From Gammaproteobacteria bacterium (lineage in GTDB: Bacteria; Pseudomonadota; Gammaproteobacteria; Burkholderiales; Sulfuricellaceae): a DNA stretch of 64,000 nt. The position numbers and the translations under genes are program-made. Below, one piece after another: positions 38,028-46,821 of this stretch. The stretch spans positions 23,547 to 87,546 of the forward strand of contig JAHJJI010000096.1 in assembly GCA_018823025.1 (NCBI GenBank). Direction: 5' to 3'. Below the pieces are notes generated by a model, which saw nothing but the letters and a program-made list of their open reading frames with translations, did not search any database and was not told where the DNA came from. Within the stretch, counting starts at the first letter, position 1. Each line of letters starts with the position of its first letter.

Positions 38028-38492
38028 ATGTTTGATATTGTCCTGTACCAGCCTGAAATCCCGCCCAACACCGGCAACATCATCCGCCTCAGTGCCAACA
38101 CCGGCTGCAGACTGCACTTGGTCAAGCCGCTCGGATTTTCACTGGAAGACAAACAGCTACAGCGCGCCGGACTGGACTACCATGAGTACGCCACAATCAA
38201 AACTCATGAGAATTGGGAAGAGTGTCTGGGGCAGTTTGGTGGGAGGAGAATGTTTGCGCTGACCACGAAAGGAAGCACCAGATACAGCGAGGTTGCTTTC
38301 CAGCGCGATGACGTCTTCGTATTTGGCCCGGAAACGCGGGGACTGCCGGTTGAGGTTTTGGCACAGTTCGATGACAGCCGGCGTATCCGCCTGCCGATGC
38401 GAGCGGAAAGCCGCAGCCTGAACCTGTCCAACTCGGTCGCCGTGGTGGTGTTCGAAGCCTGGCGCCAGATCGGCTTCGAAGGCGGAAAATAA
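38028..38492 (+). CDS. trmL: tRNA (cytidine(34)-2'-O)-methyltransferase
   Basis: TrmL methylates the wobble base of tRNA-Leu isoacceptors. The 154-residue SPOUT protein starts [20 protein letters not shown] and carries [10 protein letters not shown] and [17 protein letters not shown], the knot motifs of the family. It follows comF by 23 bases and is convergent with gpsA, with a hairpin spanning both stop codons. Confidence 0.96.
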   Translation: MFDIVLYQPEIPPNTGNIIRLSANTGCRLHLVKPLGFSLEDKQLQRAGLDYHEYATIKTHENWEECLGQFGGRRMFALTTKGSTRYSEVAFQRDDVFVFGPETRGLPVEVLAQFDDSRRIRLPMRAESRSLNLSNSVAVVVFEAWRQIGFEGGK

Positions 38493-38511
38493 CCGGCTAG
38501 TTTTCCGCCTT
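38479..38511. terminator. Hairpin shared by convergent trmL and gpsA ends
   Basis: Perfect 11-base arms AAGGCGGAAAA (38479-38489) and TTTTCCGCCTT (38501-38511) enclose 11 bases that include both stop codons. It is symmetric, so it can act on either strand, but the T-run lies within the stem and no separate T-tract follows. Confidence 0.55.
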
Positions 38512-39483
38512 GGGTTCGCGGTTGAGCAGTCCTTCCACCGCTATGCCGGGAGGCATCCCTTCGAACAGCACCTGACACACTGCGTGGGTGATCGGCATTT
38601 CCACATTCATGCTTTCTGCCAGACGCAACACTTCACGCGCGCTATGCACGCCCTCGGCGATATGCCCCAGTTCGGACAGGATAGCCTCAAGTTTCTGCCC
38701 CTGAGCGAGGCGCAAGCCCACCGTACGGTTGCGCGACAGGTCACCGGTGCAGGTCAGTATCAGGTCTCCCGCGCCGGTCAGCCCCATGAAGGTTTCCGGC
38801 CGGCCACCCACGGCCACACCGAGCCGACCAATTTCTGCCAGCCCACGGGTAATCAAGGCGGCGCGCGCATTGTAGCCGTAACCCATGCCATCGGAGATGC
38901 CTGCTGCGATCGCCATGACGTTCTTGACTGCGCTGCCAACTTCTACCCCGACCACGTCCGGGCTTGAATAAACCCGCAGTCTGGGGCTGTGCAACTCCAG
39001 TGCCATGTCGTGAGCAAAGGACTCGTCGCGGGACGCCAGGGTAAGCGCCGTTGGCAACCCCTTGGCCACTTCCTGCGCAAAGCTCGGCCCGGACAGCGCA
39101 CCGCATTGCGTCTTGCCGCCCAACTCCTCCGCCACCACCTGGTGCGGCAACTTGGCCGTTCCTGCTTCGAAGCCCTTGCATGCCCAGACCAGTGGCATCT
39201 TCGCGCCCAACTCGGCCATCTGCCTCACCACCTGCCTGAAGCCTGCAGTGGGCACGACCACCAAGGCCAGATCGGCCTGATCGAGCGCCTGTTCCAGCTT
39301 CAGTTCGATCTGCAGGGCATCGGGAAAGGAGAACCCGGGCAGGTAACGCCGATTGACTCGCTCTGCCGACATCTCGGCGCACTGCACCGGATTACGTGTC
39401 CACAGGTGCACCTCATGGCGTGCTGCGAAGCTGATGGCCAGTGCCGTTCCCCACGCGCCGGCACCCAACACAGCGATCTTCAT
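38497..39483 (-). CDS. gpsA: Glycerol-3-phosphate dehydrogenase [NAD(P)+]
   Basis: GpsA makes glycerol 3-phosphate for phospholipids. The 328-residue protein starts MKIAVLGAGAWGTALA, the NAD-binding loop, and has VWACKGFEAGT, GPSFAQEVAKGLPTA, the catalytic lysine region VEVGSAVKNVMAIAAG and RAALITRGLAEI. The ATG at 39483 overlaps the upstream SH3 gene by four bases. It ends the run beginning with trxC-secB. Confidence 0.97.
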   Translation of the reverse strand: MKIAVLGAGAWGTALAISFAARHEVHLWTRNPVQCAEMSAERVNRRYLPGFSFPDALQIELKLEQALDQADLALVVVPTAGFRQVVRQMAELGAKMPLVWACKGFEAGTAKLPHQVVAEELGGKTQCGALSGPSFAQEVAKGLPTALTLASRDESFAHDMALELHSPRLRVYSSPDVVGVEVGSAVKNVMAIAAGISDGMGYGYNARAALITRGLAEIGRLGVAVGGRPETFMGLTGAGDLILTCTGDLSRNRTVGLRLAQGQKLEAILSELGHIAEGVHSAREVLRLAESMNVEMPITHAVCQVLFEGMPPGIAVEGLLNREPKAEN

Positions 39484-39950
39484 GAGCCCCAAACCTGACT
39501 AGCCATGATGTAGCCAACCTGGCCGTCGCGGTGGCGTACTTTCAGCCAGCCGGTTGAGCCGTGCTCAACCAGTTCCAACGCGACATCGCGCTCTGCCTGA
39601 AAAGCCAGCGGCGCATTGAGGTCCGCAGCCTGGCGGACATCGGCACGAGCTACCGTCACCACCACCATGCGCACATCCTTCAGATTTTTCTTCTCGACCC
39701 AGGCCAGGTCGCCAGCACTATCTCGCACCTTGGCCCACTGATCGAGGTTGACGATAATTTCAACCGGATAATATTTGCCGACCACGAACAGACGCTTGGC
39801 CTGCACCGAGGGGGCATCGTACAGAATGACGCGCTCCGAGCCGATGGAACGATAGTCCATCGCCTGAACCGCGCCCGTAGAGGAAAAAAGCAGCAGACCC
39901 AACCCGATGAGACGAAATAACCTTCTCAACGTCTGGACCCTGCCCATCAC
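39480..39950 (-). CDS. Secreted SH3-domain protein
   Basis: The 156-residue protein has a signal peptide (LFRLIGLGLLLFSSTGAVQA) and two bacterial SH3-like repeats, one near residues 36-95 (ILYDAPSVQAKRLFVVGKYYP, WAKVRDSAGDLAWV) and one near 100-155 (ADVRQAADLNAPLAFQAERD, WLKVRHRDGQVGYI). Such proteins act in the periplasm, often near peptidoglycan. It lies between secB and gpsA with a four-base overlap onto gpsA. Specific role unknown. Confidence 0.85.
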   Translation of the reverse strand: MMGRVQTLRRLFRLIGLGLLLFSSTGAVQAMDYRSIGSERVILYDAPSVQAKRLFVVGKYYPVEIIVNLDQWAKVRDSAGDLAWVEKKNLKDVRMVVVTVARADVRQAADLNAPLAFQAERDVALELVEHGSTGWLKVRHRDGQVGYIMASQVWGS

Positions 39951-39955
39951 AACGA

Positions 39956-40420
39956 TCAGTGCGTCGTTGCTGCAGCAGCAGCTTCCGGTTGCTCCGTGCG
40001 CTGCTGCTGGTACATCAACTCGAAATTAACCGGATTCAGCAGCACCGGAGGGAATCCAGCGCGCGACACCATGTCCGAAATCGTCTCGCGTACGTAGGGG
40101 AACAGGATATTCGGGCAGGTGATCCCGAGGATCGGCTCCAGGTCAGCCTCAGGAATGTTGCGTATCTGGAAAATCCCGGCCTGCGCGACTTCCACCAGAA
40201 ACAGAGTCTTGTCCTCAGCCAGTTTGGCGGTAACAGTGACTGTCAGCACGATTTCATAGACGCCTTCATCCACCTTCCCTCCCTGATTGTGCAACTGCAC
40301 ATCAATCTGCGGGGTTTCGCGCAGCATGAAAACTTTCGGCGCGTGAGGAATTTCCAGGGACAAATCCTTGACGTAAATTTTTTCGATGGAAAAAGTCGGT
40401 TGTTGTTGTTCGTCACTCAT
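39956..40420 (-). CDS. secB: Protein-export chaperone SecB
   Basis: SecB keeps precursors unfolded and hands them to SecA. The 154-residue protein has FSIEKIYVKDLSLEIPHAP near residue 10 and CPNILFPYVRETISDMVSRAGFPPVLLNPVNF, the family core. It follows trxC and precedes the SH3 gene; grxC-secB-gpsA is a conserved proteobacterial order. Confidence 0.97.
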   Translation of the reverse strand: MSDEQQQPTFSIEKIYVKDLSLEIPHAPKVFMLRETPQIDVQLHNQGGKVDEGVYEIVLTVTVTAKLAEDKTLFLVEVAQAGIFQIRNIPEADLEPILGITCPNILFPYVRETISDMVSRAGFPPVLLNPVNFELMYQQQRTEQPEAAAAATTH

Positions 40421-40462
40421 GAATATCCCTAACTAATGATTAAATAAAGAATTCCAACCAAA

Positions 40463-40882
40463 TCAATGTCGCATCAACCAGCTTTTCAAATTCGCAGCAT
40501 CGAGAGCCCCGGCGACCCGGTCTACTTCAACCCCATTCTTGAACAGTGCCAGGGTGGGAATACTGCGAATGCCGAACTGCTGCGCCAGGGCTTGTTCCTG
40601 TTCGGTATTGACTTTGGCGAAGCGCACTCTGGTTTTCATCTCGGCAGCTGCTTGAGCAAATACCGGTGCCATCATTTTACATGGCCCACACCACGACGCC
40701 CAGAAATCCACCAAAACCGGCAACTCGTTCCTGGCAATAAACGGTCCGAAACTGCTGGCTGCCAACTCGATCGGTGCGCCATCGAGAAGAGCTGCGCCGC
40801 ATTTTCCACATTTCGGATTCTGCTCCAGGCGCTCATCCGGCACCCGGTTTGTGGCGAGGCATTTGGGGCAGACGATATTCAT
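40463..40882 (-). CDS. trxC: Thioredoxin 2 (zinc-binding)
   Basis: The 139-residue protein has an N-terminal zinc ribbon (CPKC near residue 5 and CGKCG near 26) and a thioredoxin domain with WASWCGPCKMM. This is the TrxC form, linked to oxidative and thiol stress. It lies between grxC and secB on the same strand, 16 bases after grxC. Being in line with a rhodanese and a persulfide-sensor-like regulator, it may also reduce persulfides here; that is inference. Confidence 0.95.
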   Translation of the reverse strand: MNIVCPKCLATNRVPDERLEQNPKCGKCGAALLDGAPIELAASSFGPFIARNELPVLVDFWASWCGPCKMMAPVFAQAAAEMKTRVRFAKVNTEQEQALAQQFGIRSIPTLALFKNGVEVDRVAGALDAANLKSWLMRH

Positions 40883-40898
40883 CGTGGCTGACCCAGTG

Positions 40899-41156
40899 TC
40901 ACTCAGCTAGCAGGGGAGCCAGACCGCCGTCCTGATCCAGCGCGGAGAGATCATCAAAACCACCCACGTGAGTGCTACCGATATAAATTTGCGGCACGGT
41001 ACGACGACCAGTTTTTGCGATCATCTCGCCCATCTGGGCAGGATCTAGATCGACGCGAATCTTGTTGATTTCCTTCACGCCCTTAGCCGTCAACAACTTT
41101 TCCGCCATCGTGCAATAGGGGCACACAGCAGTGCAATACATGGTTACGTTCGCCAT
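40899..41156 (-). CDS. grxC: Glutaredoxin 3
   Basis: The 85-residue protein starts MANVTMYCTAVCPYCTMAEK with the dithiol CPYC, and has the TVPQIYIG and HVGGFDDL motifs that bind glutathione. The ATG at 41156 is preferred: GGAG lies eight bases before it, whereas the ATG two codons upstream is too close. It directly follows the rhodanese gene. It reduces disulfides and glutathione mixed disulfides. Confidence 0.95.
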   Translation of the reverse strand: MANVTMYCTAVCPYCTMAEKLLTAKGVKEINKIRVDLDPAQMGEMIAKTGRRTVPQIYIGSTHVGGFDDLSALDQDGGLAPLLAE

Positions 41157-41158
41157 TT

Positions 41159-41566
41159 TCATTTCTCCATCGGCATGTTTGCCCGTTCCCAGGCGGAAAT
41201 TCCGCCTGCCAGATTGTACACTTGCTCAAAACCATTCTTGCGCAATACGCTGCATGCCCGGCCGGAGCGCATCCCGCTACGGCAGATGGCGATGACGGGG
41301 CGATTCTTGTACTTTTTCAGCTCTGCATGCTTGGCCAACTGGCCGAGCGGAACATGCACCGAATGCGGAATATGCCCGGCGTAATATTCGCTGTCCTCGC
41401 GCACATCCAGCACCACGGCATTCTGATGGTTAATCAGCTGCGTCGCCTCCAGAGTCCCAACCGCCTTGATACCGGAAATACGGCTACCGATCAACGGCCA
41501 CAACAGCATCAACCCGCTGATCAGAACCAGCATGACGATCGCGAAATTATTCTGTATGAATTGCAC
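41159..41566 (-). CDS. Membrane-anchored rhodanese-like protein
   Basis: The 135-residue protein has an N-terminal membrane segment (FAIVMLVLISGLMLLWPLIG) and a rhodanese domain with the active cysteine in CRSGMRSG near residue 103. I use GTG at 41566 because AAGGAG is seven bases before it; the ATG two codons upstream has only one base of spacing. Rhodaneses carry persulfide sulfur. Placed between DUF2892 and glutaredoxin genes, it resembles a split YgaP (rhodanese plus DUF2892). Confidence 0.9.
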   Translation of the reverse strand: MQFIQNNFAIVMLVLISGLMLLWPLIGSRISGIKAVGTLEATQLINHQNAVVLDVREDSEYYAGHIPHSVHVPLGQLAKHAELKKYKNRPVIAICRSGMRSGRACSVLRKNGFEQVYNLAGGISAWERANMPMEK

Positions 41567-41631
41567 CCACATGCTCCTTGCGTTTTTGCGTCTAAAAGCC
41601 GAGAAGTTTACCAGCAAAAACCTATTGGCGT

Positions 41632-41850
41632 TCAGCAGGATTGGCAGTCTTCCTTGAAGCCAAACTTCTTGAGGATAGCAACCAGCGGGCAAAGGTTGGT
41701 AAATCCGCTCTGGAAAAGATTGGCACCAACGAAGGCGGTAAACCAGAGAAAATTGGTATTAACGAAAATCGGGCTACCGGCAACACCCAAGCCGAGAGAC
41801 AGCAGCACAAAAAAACCGGCGACGATACGAACGATACGGTTGATGGTCAT
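41632..41850 (-). CDS. DUF2892 (YgaP-like) inner-membrane protein
   Basis: The 72-residue protein begins MTINRIVRIVAGFFVLLSLG and has two hydrophobic segments, then the DUF2892 pattern NFLWFTAFVGANLFQSGFTNLCPLVAILKKFG and a terminal CQSC. In E. coli YgaP this region is fused to a rhodanese and is controlled by the SqrR-like YgaV. AGGAG lies about nine bases before the ATG. It sits between the RND permease and the rhodanese gene. Confidence 0.9.
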   Translation of the reverse strand: MTINRIVRIVAGFFVLLSLGLGVAGSPIFVNTNFLWFTAFVGANLFQSGFTNLCPLVAILKKFGFKEDCQSC

Positions 41851-41929
41851 AATTCACTTCTCCTGCAAGTTACAAATAAAAAAGCTTTAACCCCAACGGG
41901 CGCGACTGTACGCAAAGGCGAATCCATAA

Positions 41930-44900
41930 TCACGCATGCTTGCGGTAGTTGACCGCGTAATACAGCACTGGAATCACTCCCAGAGTCAGCACCGTGGAGA
42001 CGAAAATGCCGAAAACCAGCGAAATAGCCAGGCCGTTGAAAATCGGATCGTCCAGGATGAAAAGCGCACCAAGCATGGCGGCCAGGCCGGTGAGCACGAT
42101 CGGCTTGGCGCGTGTACTAGCTGAACGGATCACCGCCTCCTGGAACACCATGCCTTCGGCCACTTGCTGATTGACGAAATCCACCAGCAGGATGGAATTA
42201 CGCACGATGATGCCGGCCAGTGCAATCATGCCAATCATGCTGGTTGCGGTGAACTGGCTGCCGAGCAGAGCGTGGCCGGGCATCACGCCAATGATGGTGA
42301 GCGGAATCGGCGCCATGATTACGAGCGGCACCAGGTACGACTTAAACTGAGCCACCACCAGCAGGTAAATCAAAACCAATCCGACCGCGTAGGCGATGCC
42401 CATGTCGCGGAAGGTCTCGTAGGTGACCTGCCATTCCCCGTCCCACTTGATACTGTAGCCGGCGTAATGATCTTCCGGCTGTCTGATGAAATAGTCGCCC
42501 AGAGTACCGCCTTCGGCCAGTTTCATGCCGTTGATCGAGGACCGGATTGAGAACATGCCATAGAGCGGGCTATCCAGCTTGCCGGCCATGTCGCCGACGA
42601 CGAACACCACCGGCAGCAGATCCTTGTGGTAAATGGATTTCTCGCGTGCGAGTTGCGCCACGCTAACCAGCTCTGACAGCGGCACCAGCGTGCCATCCTG
42701 CGCCCGCACGGTGAGCTTGAGCAACTCGTCCAGGCTGCTTTGCCGCTCAGGCGCCAACGTCACGCGCACCGGCACCTCGAACTTGGACTCGCCTTCATGC
42801 ATCGGGGTCACATCCTCGCCGGACAGCCCCATGCGCATCACCTCCACCACGTCCTTCTGCGCCACGCCCATCAGCGCTGCCTTGCCTTGCAGGACACGCA
42901 GGACAAACTTGTTCGTGTTCTCCTCGATGGTGTCATCGATCGCCACAATATCGGCGGTTTTGGCGAAGGTGGCGCGCACCTGCTTCGCCACCTTCATCTG
43001 GCCTTCATAGTCCGGTCCGTAAATTTCAGCGACGATCGGCGACATCACTGGTGGGCCCGGCGGCACTTCCACTACCTTGACCTTGGCCTGATGGCGGGCA
43101 GCGATGCGCTCAATTTCGGGACGCACACCGCCCGCGATTTCGTGACTCTTGCGATCGCGACGGTGCTTGTCCACCAGATTCACCTGAATATCACCCATTT
43201 CACTGCCACTGCGCAGGTAATACTGGCGCACCAACCCGTTGAAGTTGATAGGCGAGGCGGTGCCGACATACGCTTCGTAGTCGGTCACCTCCGGCACAGT
43301 AGACAGATAGCCCCCGATTTCGCGCATTGCCCGCGCAGTTTGCTCCAGCGGGGTTCCCGCCGGCATGTCCACCACCACCTGGAATTCGGATTTGTTGTCG
43401 AATGGCAACATTTTCATGATCACGATCTTGAATACCGCCAGCAGGATCGCTAAAACGATCATTCCGATGATCGCCAGCCAGAGTTTCTTGCGGTTCCCCT
43501 TGCCCTGCTCGCGGTTGAGGAAGGGTGTCAGACCTGTACTGAAGAAACCGAACAGTCGGCTTTCCGTGTTGAGTTCGCTGTGGCTCGGCGCATCATGCTT
43601 GTGCACTAAGAGCTTGAGCGCCAGCCAGGGTGTAACAGTGAAGGCGATGGCGAGGGAAATCAGCATGCCGATGCTGGCGTTGATCGGGATCGGACTCATG
43701 TACGGCCCCATCAAGCCGGAGACGAAAGCCATCGGCAATAGCGCTGCAATCACGGTCAGGGTGGCGAGTATGGTCGGGCCACCAACCTCGTCTACCGCCT
43801 CGGGAATTACTTCGGTCAGTGGCTTGCCGGGTTCCAGTTCGCGGCGGCGGTGAATGTTTTCCATCACCACGATAGCGTCGTCGACCAGAATGCCGATGGA
43901 GAAAATCAGCGCGAACAGCGACACCCGGTTGAGCGTAAATCCCCATGCCCAGGAAGCGAATAATGTCGCCGCCAGGGTCAGCACCACTGCTGCGCCGACG
44001 ATCAGCGCTTCTCGCTTGCCCAGCGCCATCAGCACCAGCAGCACCACGAAAGCGGTGGCGAAGGCCAACTTGCCGATCAGCTTCTGTGCCTTGTCGTTGG
44101 CGGTTTCGCCATAATTGCGCGTGACCGTGACTTGGACGCCGTCGGGGATGATGGTGCCATGCAACTGCTCGATGCGCTTAATGACACGCTCGGCAACTTC
44201 CACCGCGTTCTCGCCTGGCTTCTTCGAAACCGCCAGGGTTACCGCAGGGAATTCACCCTTGGCCAGGATTTTCTTGTCGGCCGCCGCCGGGCCAGTACCC
44301 AGCCAGACATAGCTACCAGGCTGGTCGGGGCCGTCTTCCACCCGCGCTACATCGGTCATGAACACCGGACGCCCCTCGGTAACCCCCACCACCAATTGCT
44401 TGACGTCCGCGCTGCTGGACAAAAAGGTACCGGTCTGCACCAGCATCTCGCGGTTGTTTTCAACCAGGGTACCGGAAGGCTGGGAAGCGTTGCTGACCTG
44501 CAGGGCATCGCGGATATCCTGGGCGGAAATGCGGTAGGCATTCATCCGCTCTGCGTCCATGATCACCCGCACCACGCGGTTCGACCCGCCCAGGGTTTTG
44601 ACTTCGCGCGTCCCCTTGATCCGCTTCAGTTCGATTTCGGCGGCATGGGCAACCTGCCGCAACTCGTAGGCGCCACGGGTGGCGTCCTCCGTCCACAGAG
44701 TGAGGCTGACGATAGGCACATCGTCGATGCCAACCGGCTTGATGATCGGCTCGCCTACACCGAGATTGGGGGAAACCCAGTCGCGATGCGACTGGACCGT
44801 GTCATACAGGCGCACCAACGCCTGGGTCCTATCCTCACCCACTTTGTACTGTACGGTCAGTACCGCCATGCCGGGGCGCGACACAGAGTAAATGTGCTCG

Positions 44901-45190
44901 ATGCCGGTTATCAACGACAGCACCTGCTCAGCCGGCGTCGCCACCAGGCTCTCCACGTCCTTGGCGGAGGCGCCGGGAAAGGGAATGAACACATTTGCCA
45001 TGGTGACGTTGATCTGCGGCTCTTCCTCGCGGGGCGTCACCATCACGGCAAACAGGCCAAGCAGAAACGCAATGAGCGCGATCAACGGCGTCATCTGCGA
45101 CTGCAGGAAGGTTTTGGCAATACGACCGGAAACACCCATATTCGGTGATGAGCGAGGGATGATGGGCGTTGGAGGGGTGTCTTTACTCAT
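41930..45190 (-). CDS. RND family efflux permease
   Basis: The 1086-residue inner-membrane pump has the AcrB layout: a first segment (MTPLIALIAFLLGLFAVMV), two large periplasmic loops and twelve expected membrane segments. The proton-relay aspartates are in FSIGILVDDAIVVMENI. The early loop (PREEEPQINV, FPGASAKDVESLVATPAEQ) is that of the heavy-metal/drug RND group. It is intact, but its partner membrane-fusion gene upstream has a stop codon. No outer-membrane channel gene is adjacent. Substrate unknown; the context suggests a sulfur-related compound. Confidence 0.93.
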   Translation of the reverse strand: MSKDTPPTPIIPRSSPNMGVSGRIAKTFLQSQMTPLIALIAFLLGLFAVMVTPREEEPQINVTMANVFIPFPGASAKDVESLVATPAEQVLSLITGIEHIYSVSRPGMAVLTVQYKVGEDRTQALVRLYDTVQSHRDWVSPNLGVGEPIIKPVGIDDVPIVSLTLWTEDATRGAYELRQVAHAAEIELKRIKGTREVKTLGGSNRVVRVIMDAERMNAYRISAQDIRDALQVSNASQPSGTLVENNREMLVQTGTFLSSSADVKQLVVGVTEGRPVFMTDVARVEDGPDQPGSYVWLGTGPAAADKKILAKGEFPAVTLAVSKKPGENAVEVAERVIKRIEQLHGTIIPDGVQVTVTRNYGETANDKAQKLIGKLAFATAFVVLLVLMALGKREALIVGAAVVLTLAATLFASWAWGFTLNRVSLFALIFSIGILVDDAIVVMENIHRRRELEPGKPLTEVIPEAVDEVGGPTILATLTVIAALLPMAFVSGLMGPYMSPIPINASIGMLISLAIAFTVTPWLALKLLVHKHDAPSHSELNTESRLFGFFSTGLTPFLNREQGKGNRKKLWLAIIGMIVLAILLAVFKIVIMKMLPFDNKSEFQVVVDMPAGTPLEQTARAMREIGGYLSTVPEVTDYEAYVGTASPINFNGLVRQYYLRSGSEMGDIQVNLVDKHRRDRKSHEIAGGVRPEIERIAARHQAKVKVVEVPPGPPVMSPIVAEIYGPDYEGQMKVAKQVRATFAKTADIVAIDDTIEENTNKFVLRVLQGKAALMGVAQKDVVEVMRMGLSGEDVTPMHEGESKFEVPVRVTLAPERQSSLDELLKLTVRAQDGTLVPLSELVSVAQLAREKSIYHKDLLPVVFVVGDMAGKLDSPLYGMFSIRSSINGMKLAEGGTLGDYFIRQPEDHYAGYSIKWDGEWQVTYETFRDMGIAYAVGLVLIYLLVVAQFKSYLVPLVIMAPIPLTIIGVMPGHALLGSQFTATSMIGMIALAGIIVRNSILLVDFVNQQVAEGMVFQEAVIRSASTRAKPIVLTGLAAMLGALFILDDPIFNGLAISLVFGIFVSTVLTLGVIPVLYYAVNYRKHA

Positions 45191-45203
45191 TGCCCAAACC
45201 CCG

Positions 45204-46229
45204 TCACTGCTTACCCTTCAAATAGATCCCCGCCTTGACTGGTTCCAGCGCCACCGTTTCAGCGGCAGAAAGTCCGGCCAGGACTTCAATCATGCTGTCA
45301 GCCGCCGGCTCACCCAGACGGATCTGGCGGAAAGTCACACCGCCTTTCGCGTCAACCACGTATACGGCGGTCACCTCGCTCCGTCGGACGATGGCCTGCG
45401 CAGGCACCAGCAGCTTCTTCGCCCGACCAATGGAAAAGTGAGCACGTGCAAACATGCCTGGATAGACATCACGGATATCTTCAGGCAAATCCAGGCGAAC
45501 GCGGGTGGTGTGGGTTTTAACGTCAGCGGCGGGCAGAAGGGTCACCGCCTTGGCCGTGACCCACTTGTTGAAGGAGGGAAATTCCACTTGGGCACGGGCC
45601 GAGCGGCGCACATCTGCCAACTTGTACTGGGGAATGCTCGCCACCACGCGCAAATCCTTAGGATCAAAACCCGTCATCAGCGCCTTGCCGGGACTCGCCA
45701 TTTCCCCCAACTCGACATGACGGACCGCGACCACACCACTGTAAGGCGCCATCACCGCAGTGAAGCCTCTGGTGGTGGCAGCCTGACCCGCACTTGCCTG
45801 GGCCGCCGCCAACTGCGCCTCGGCCGCCTTGTAGTCCGCCTGCGCCTTGTCGAGGGCGGCCTGGCTGATGAATTTCTACACCAATAGCTGCTTGGTGCGC
45901 TCGTAGTGCTGACGTGCATTCTGAAAATTGGCACGCGCCTGGGCCACGACAGCCTCGCTGCCGGCGACTGCCTGACGGACTTCGCTCTCGTCGATGCGAA
46001 CCAGCACCTGGCCTTTTTTTACGGTTTCGCCGACATCGAAATTGACTTCGACAATGCGGCCGGAAATCTGAGCCGCCACAGTCGACTGCTTGACCGCCTC
46101 GACCAGTGCCTCGGCGGCGTAAGTCTGATCCACCTCACGATACTCTACCGTTGCAATGGCAAAAGGCAACGCCGCCTGAGCCAGCGGAGCCAGGAAAAAC
46201 CCCAACAGAATCCAGACAGTTTTAAGCAC
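45204..46229 (-). pseudogene. RND membrane-fusion protein gene with an in-frame TAG
   Basis: The reading frame runs from a GTG (46229; signal peptide LKTVWILLGFFLAPLAQA) to 45204, but a TAG at 45876-45878 (codon 118) splits it. Both halves are one HlyD/AcrA-type protein: biotinyl-lipoyl motif ISGRIVEVNFDVGETVKKGQ before the stop, hairpin helix and VMAPYSGVVAVRHVELGEM after it. Reading CAG there would restore a continuous 341-residue protein with the motif LLVQKFISQAALDKA. No restart site follows. It may be a true nonsense mutation or a sequence error. The stop lies in the helical hairpin. Confidence 0.85.
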
Positions 46230-46248
46230 GCTCGGCCCCAAAAAAAGC

Positions 46249-46280
46249 ATTAGTATATGCTAATATATCCGATTATTCAA
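46249..46280 (-). promoter_or_regulatory. Promoter and operator of the RND operon
   Basis: On the minus strand TTGAAT (46275-46280) and TATACT (46252-46257) are 17 bases apart. The -10 lies inside the imperfect palindrome ATTAGTATATGCTAAT (46249-46264), where a repressor would block transcription. A related site stands upstream of the ArsR-type gene at 46758. The 121-base gap to that gene is otherwise empty. Confidence 0.6.
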
Positions 46281-46371
46281 GCCGCTATGCGAACTTGGTG
46301 GGAGTACTGCGCAACACTCAGATGGATTCCACATGGCATGAAACCCGATACAATAGATTTGGTTATAGACG

Positions 46372-46689
46372 TTACTTGGCGAAACCACAAAAAACATCGC
46401 GCATCAGGCTGATCAATTTCAGCGTACGCGGATCGCCGACCCGGTAATACACTCGATTGGCATCCTTACGCGTGCGCAACACGCCTTTGTCACGTAAAAT
46501 CGCCAGATGCTGGGAAATATTGCTCTGGGATGTCCCCACGCTTTCAACAATATCCTGCACACTGACTTCCCTGTCACCCAGCACACACAGGATTTTCAAG
46601 CGTAGCGGATGCGACATAGCTTTCATGGCGCGCGATGCCTGCTCAATGTGCTCTTCCTTGTCGATCAATTCAACCATATTAAATTCCAT
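46372..46689 (-). CDS. ArsR-family repressor, SqrR/BigR/YgaV-like
   Basis: The 105-residue winged-helix protein has HPLRLKILCVLGDREVSVQD and the recognition helix SQSNISQHLAIL. It has only two cysteines, at 35 and 101, 66 residues apart, matching the SqrR pair (41 and 107) that forms a polysulfide bridge; the arsenic-site cysteines of ArsR are absent. It is therefore likely a persulfide/sulfide sensor. GAAGG lies seven bases before the ATG at 46689. Downstream on the same strand are RND, DUF2892, rhodanese, glutaredoxin and thioredoxin genes. Confidence 0.88.
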   Translation of the reverse strand: MEFNMVELIDKEEHIEQASRAMKAMSHPLRLKILCVLGDREVSVQDIVESVGTSQSNISQHLAILRDKGVLRTRKDANRVYYRVGDPRTLKLISLMRDVFCGFAK

Positions 46690-46757
46690 CTGCTCGCCTT
46701 CATTAAGCTATATTTCAGGATGCTGAGGTAGATTAAGAATTTAAGTATAATGCGATT

Positions 46758-46773
46758 ATTAGTAAAATATAAT
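46758..46773 (-). promoter_or_regulatory. Candidate operator upstream of the SqrR-like gene
   Basis: ATTAGTAAAATATAAT shares its first seven bases and the closing TAAT with the RND operon site at 46249. It lies 68 bases before the regulator start, in an AT-rich divergent region shared with gpmI. It may mediate autorepression; no -35/-10 is clear for the regulator. Confidence 0.45.
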
Positions 46774-46821
46774 AAAATTATGCTACTTCTTTAAAATTTA
46801 AACGAGTCAGAGAATTTAAGT

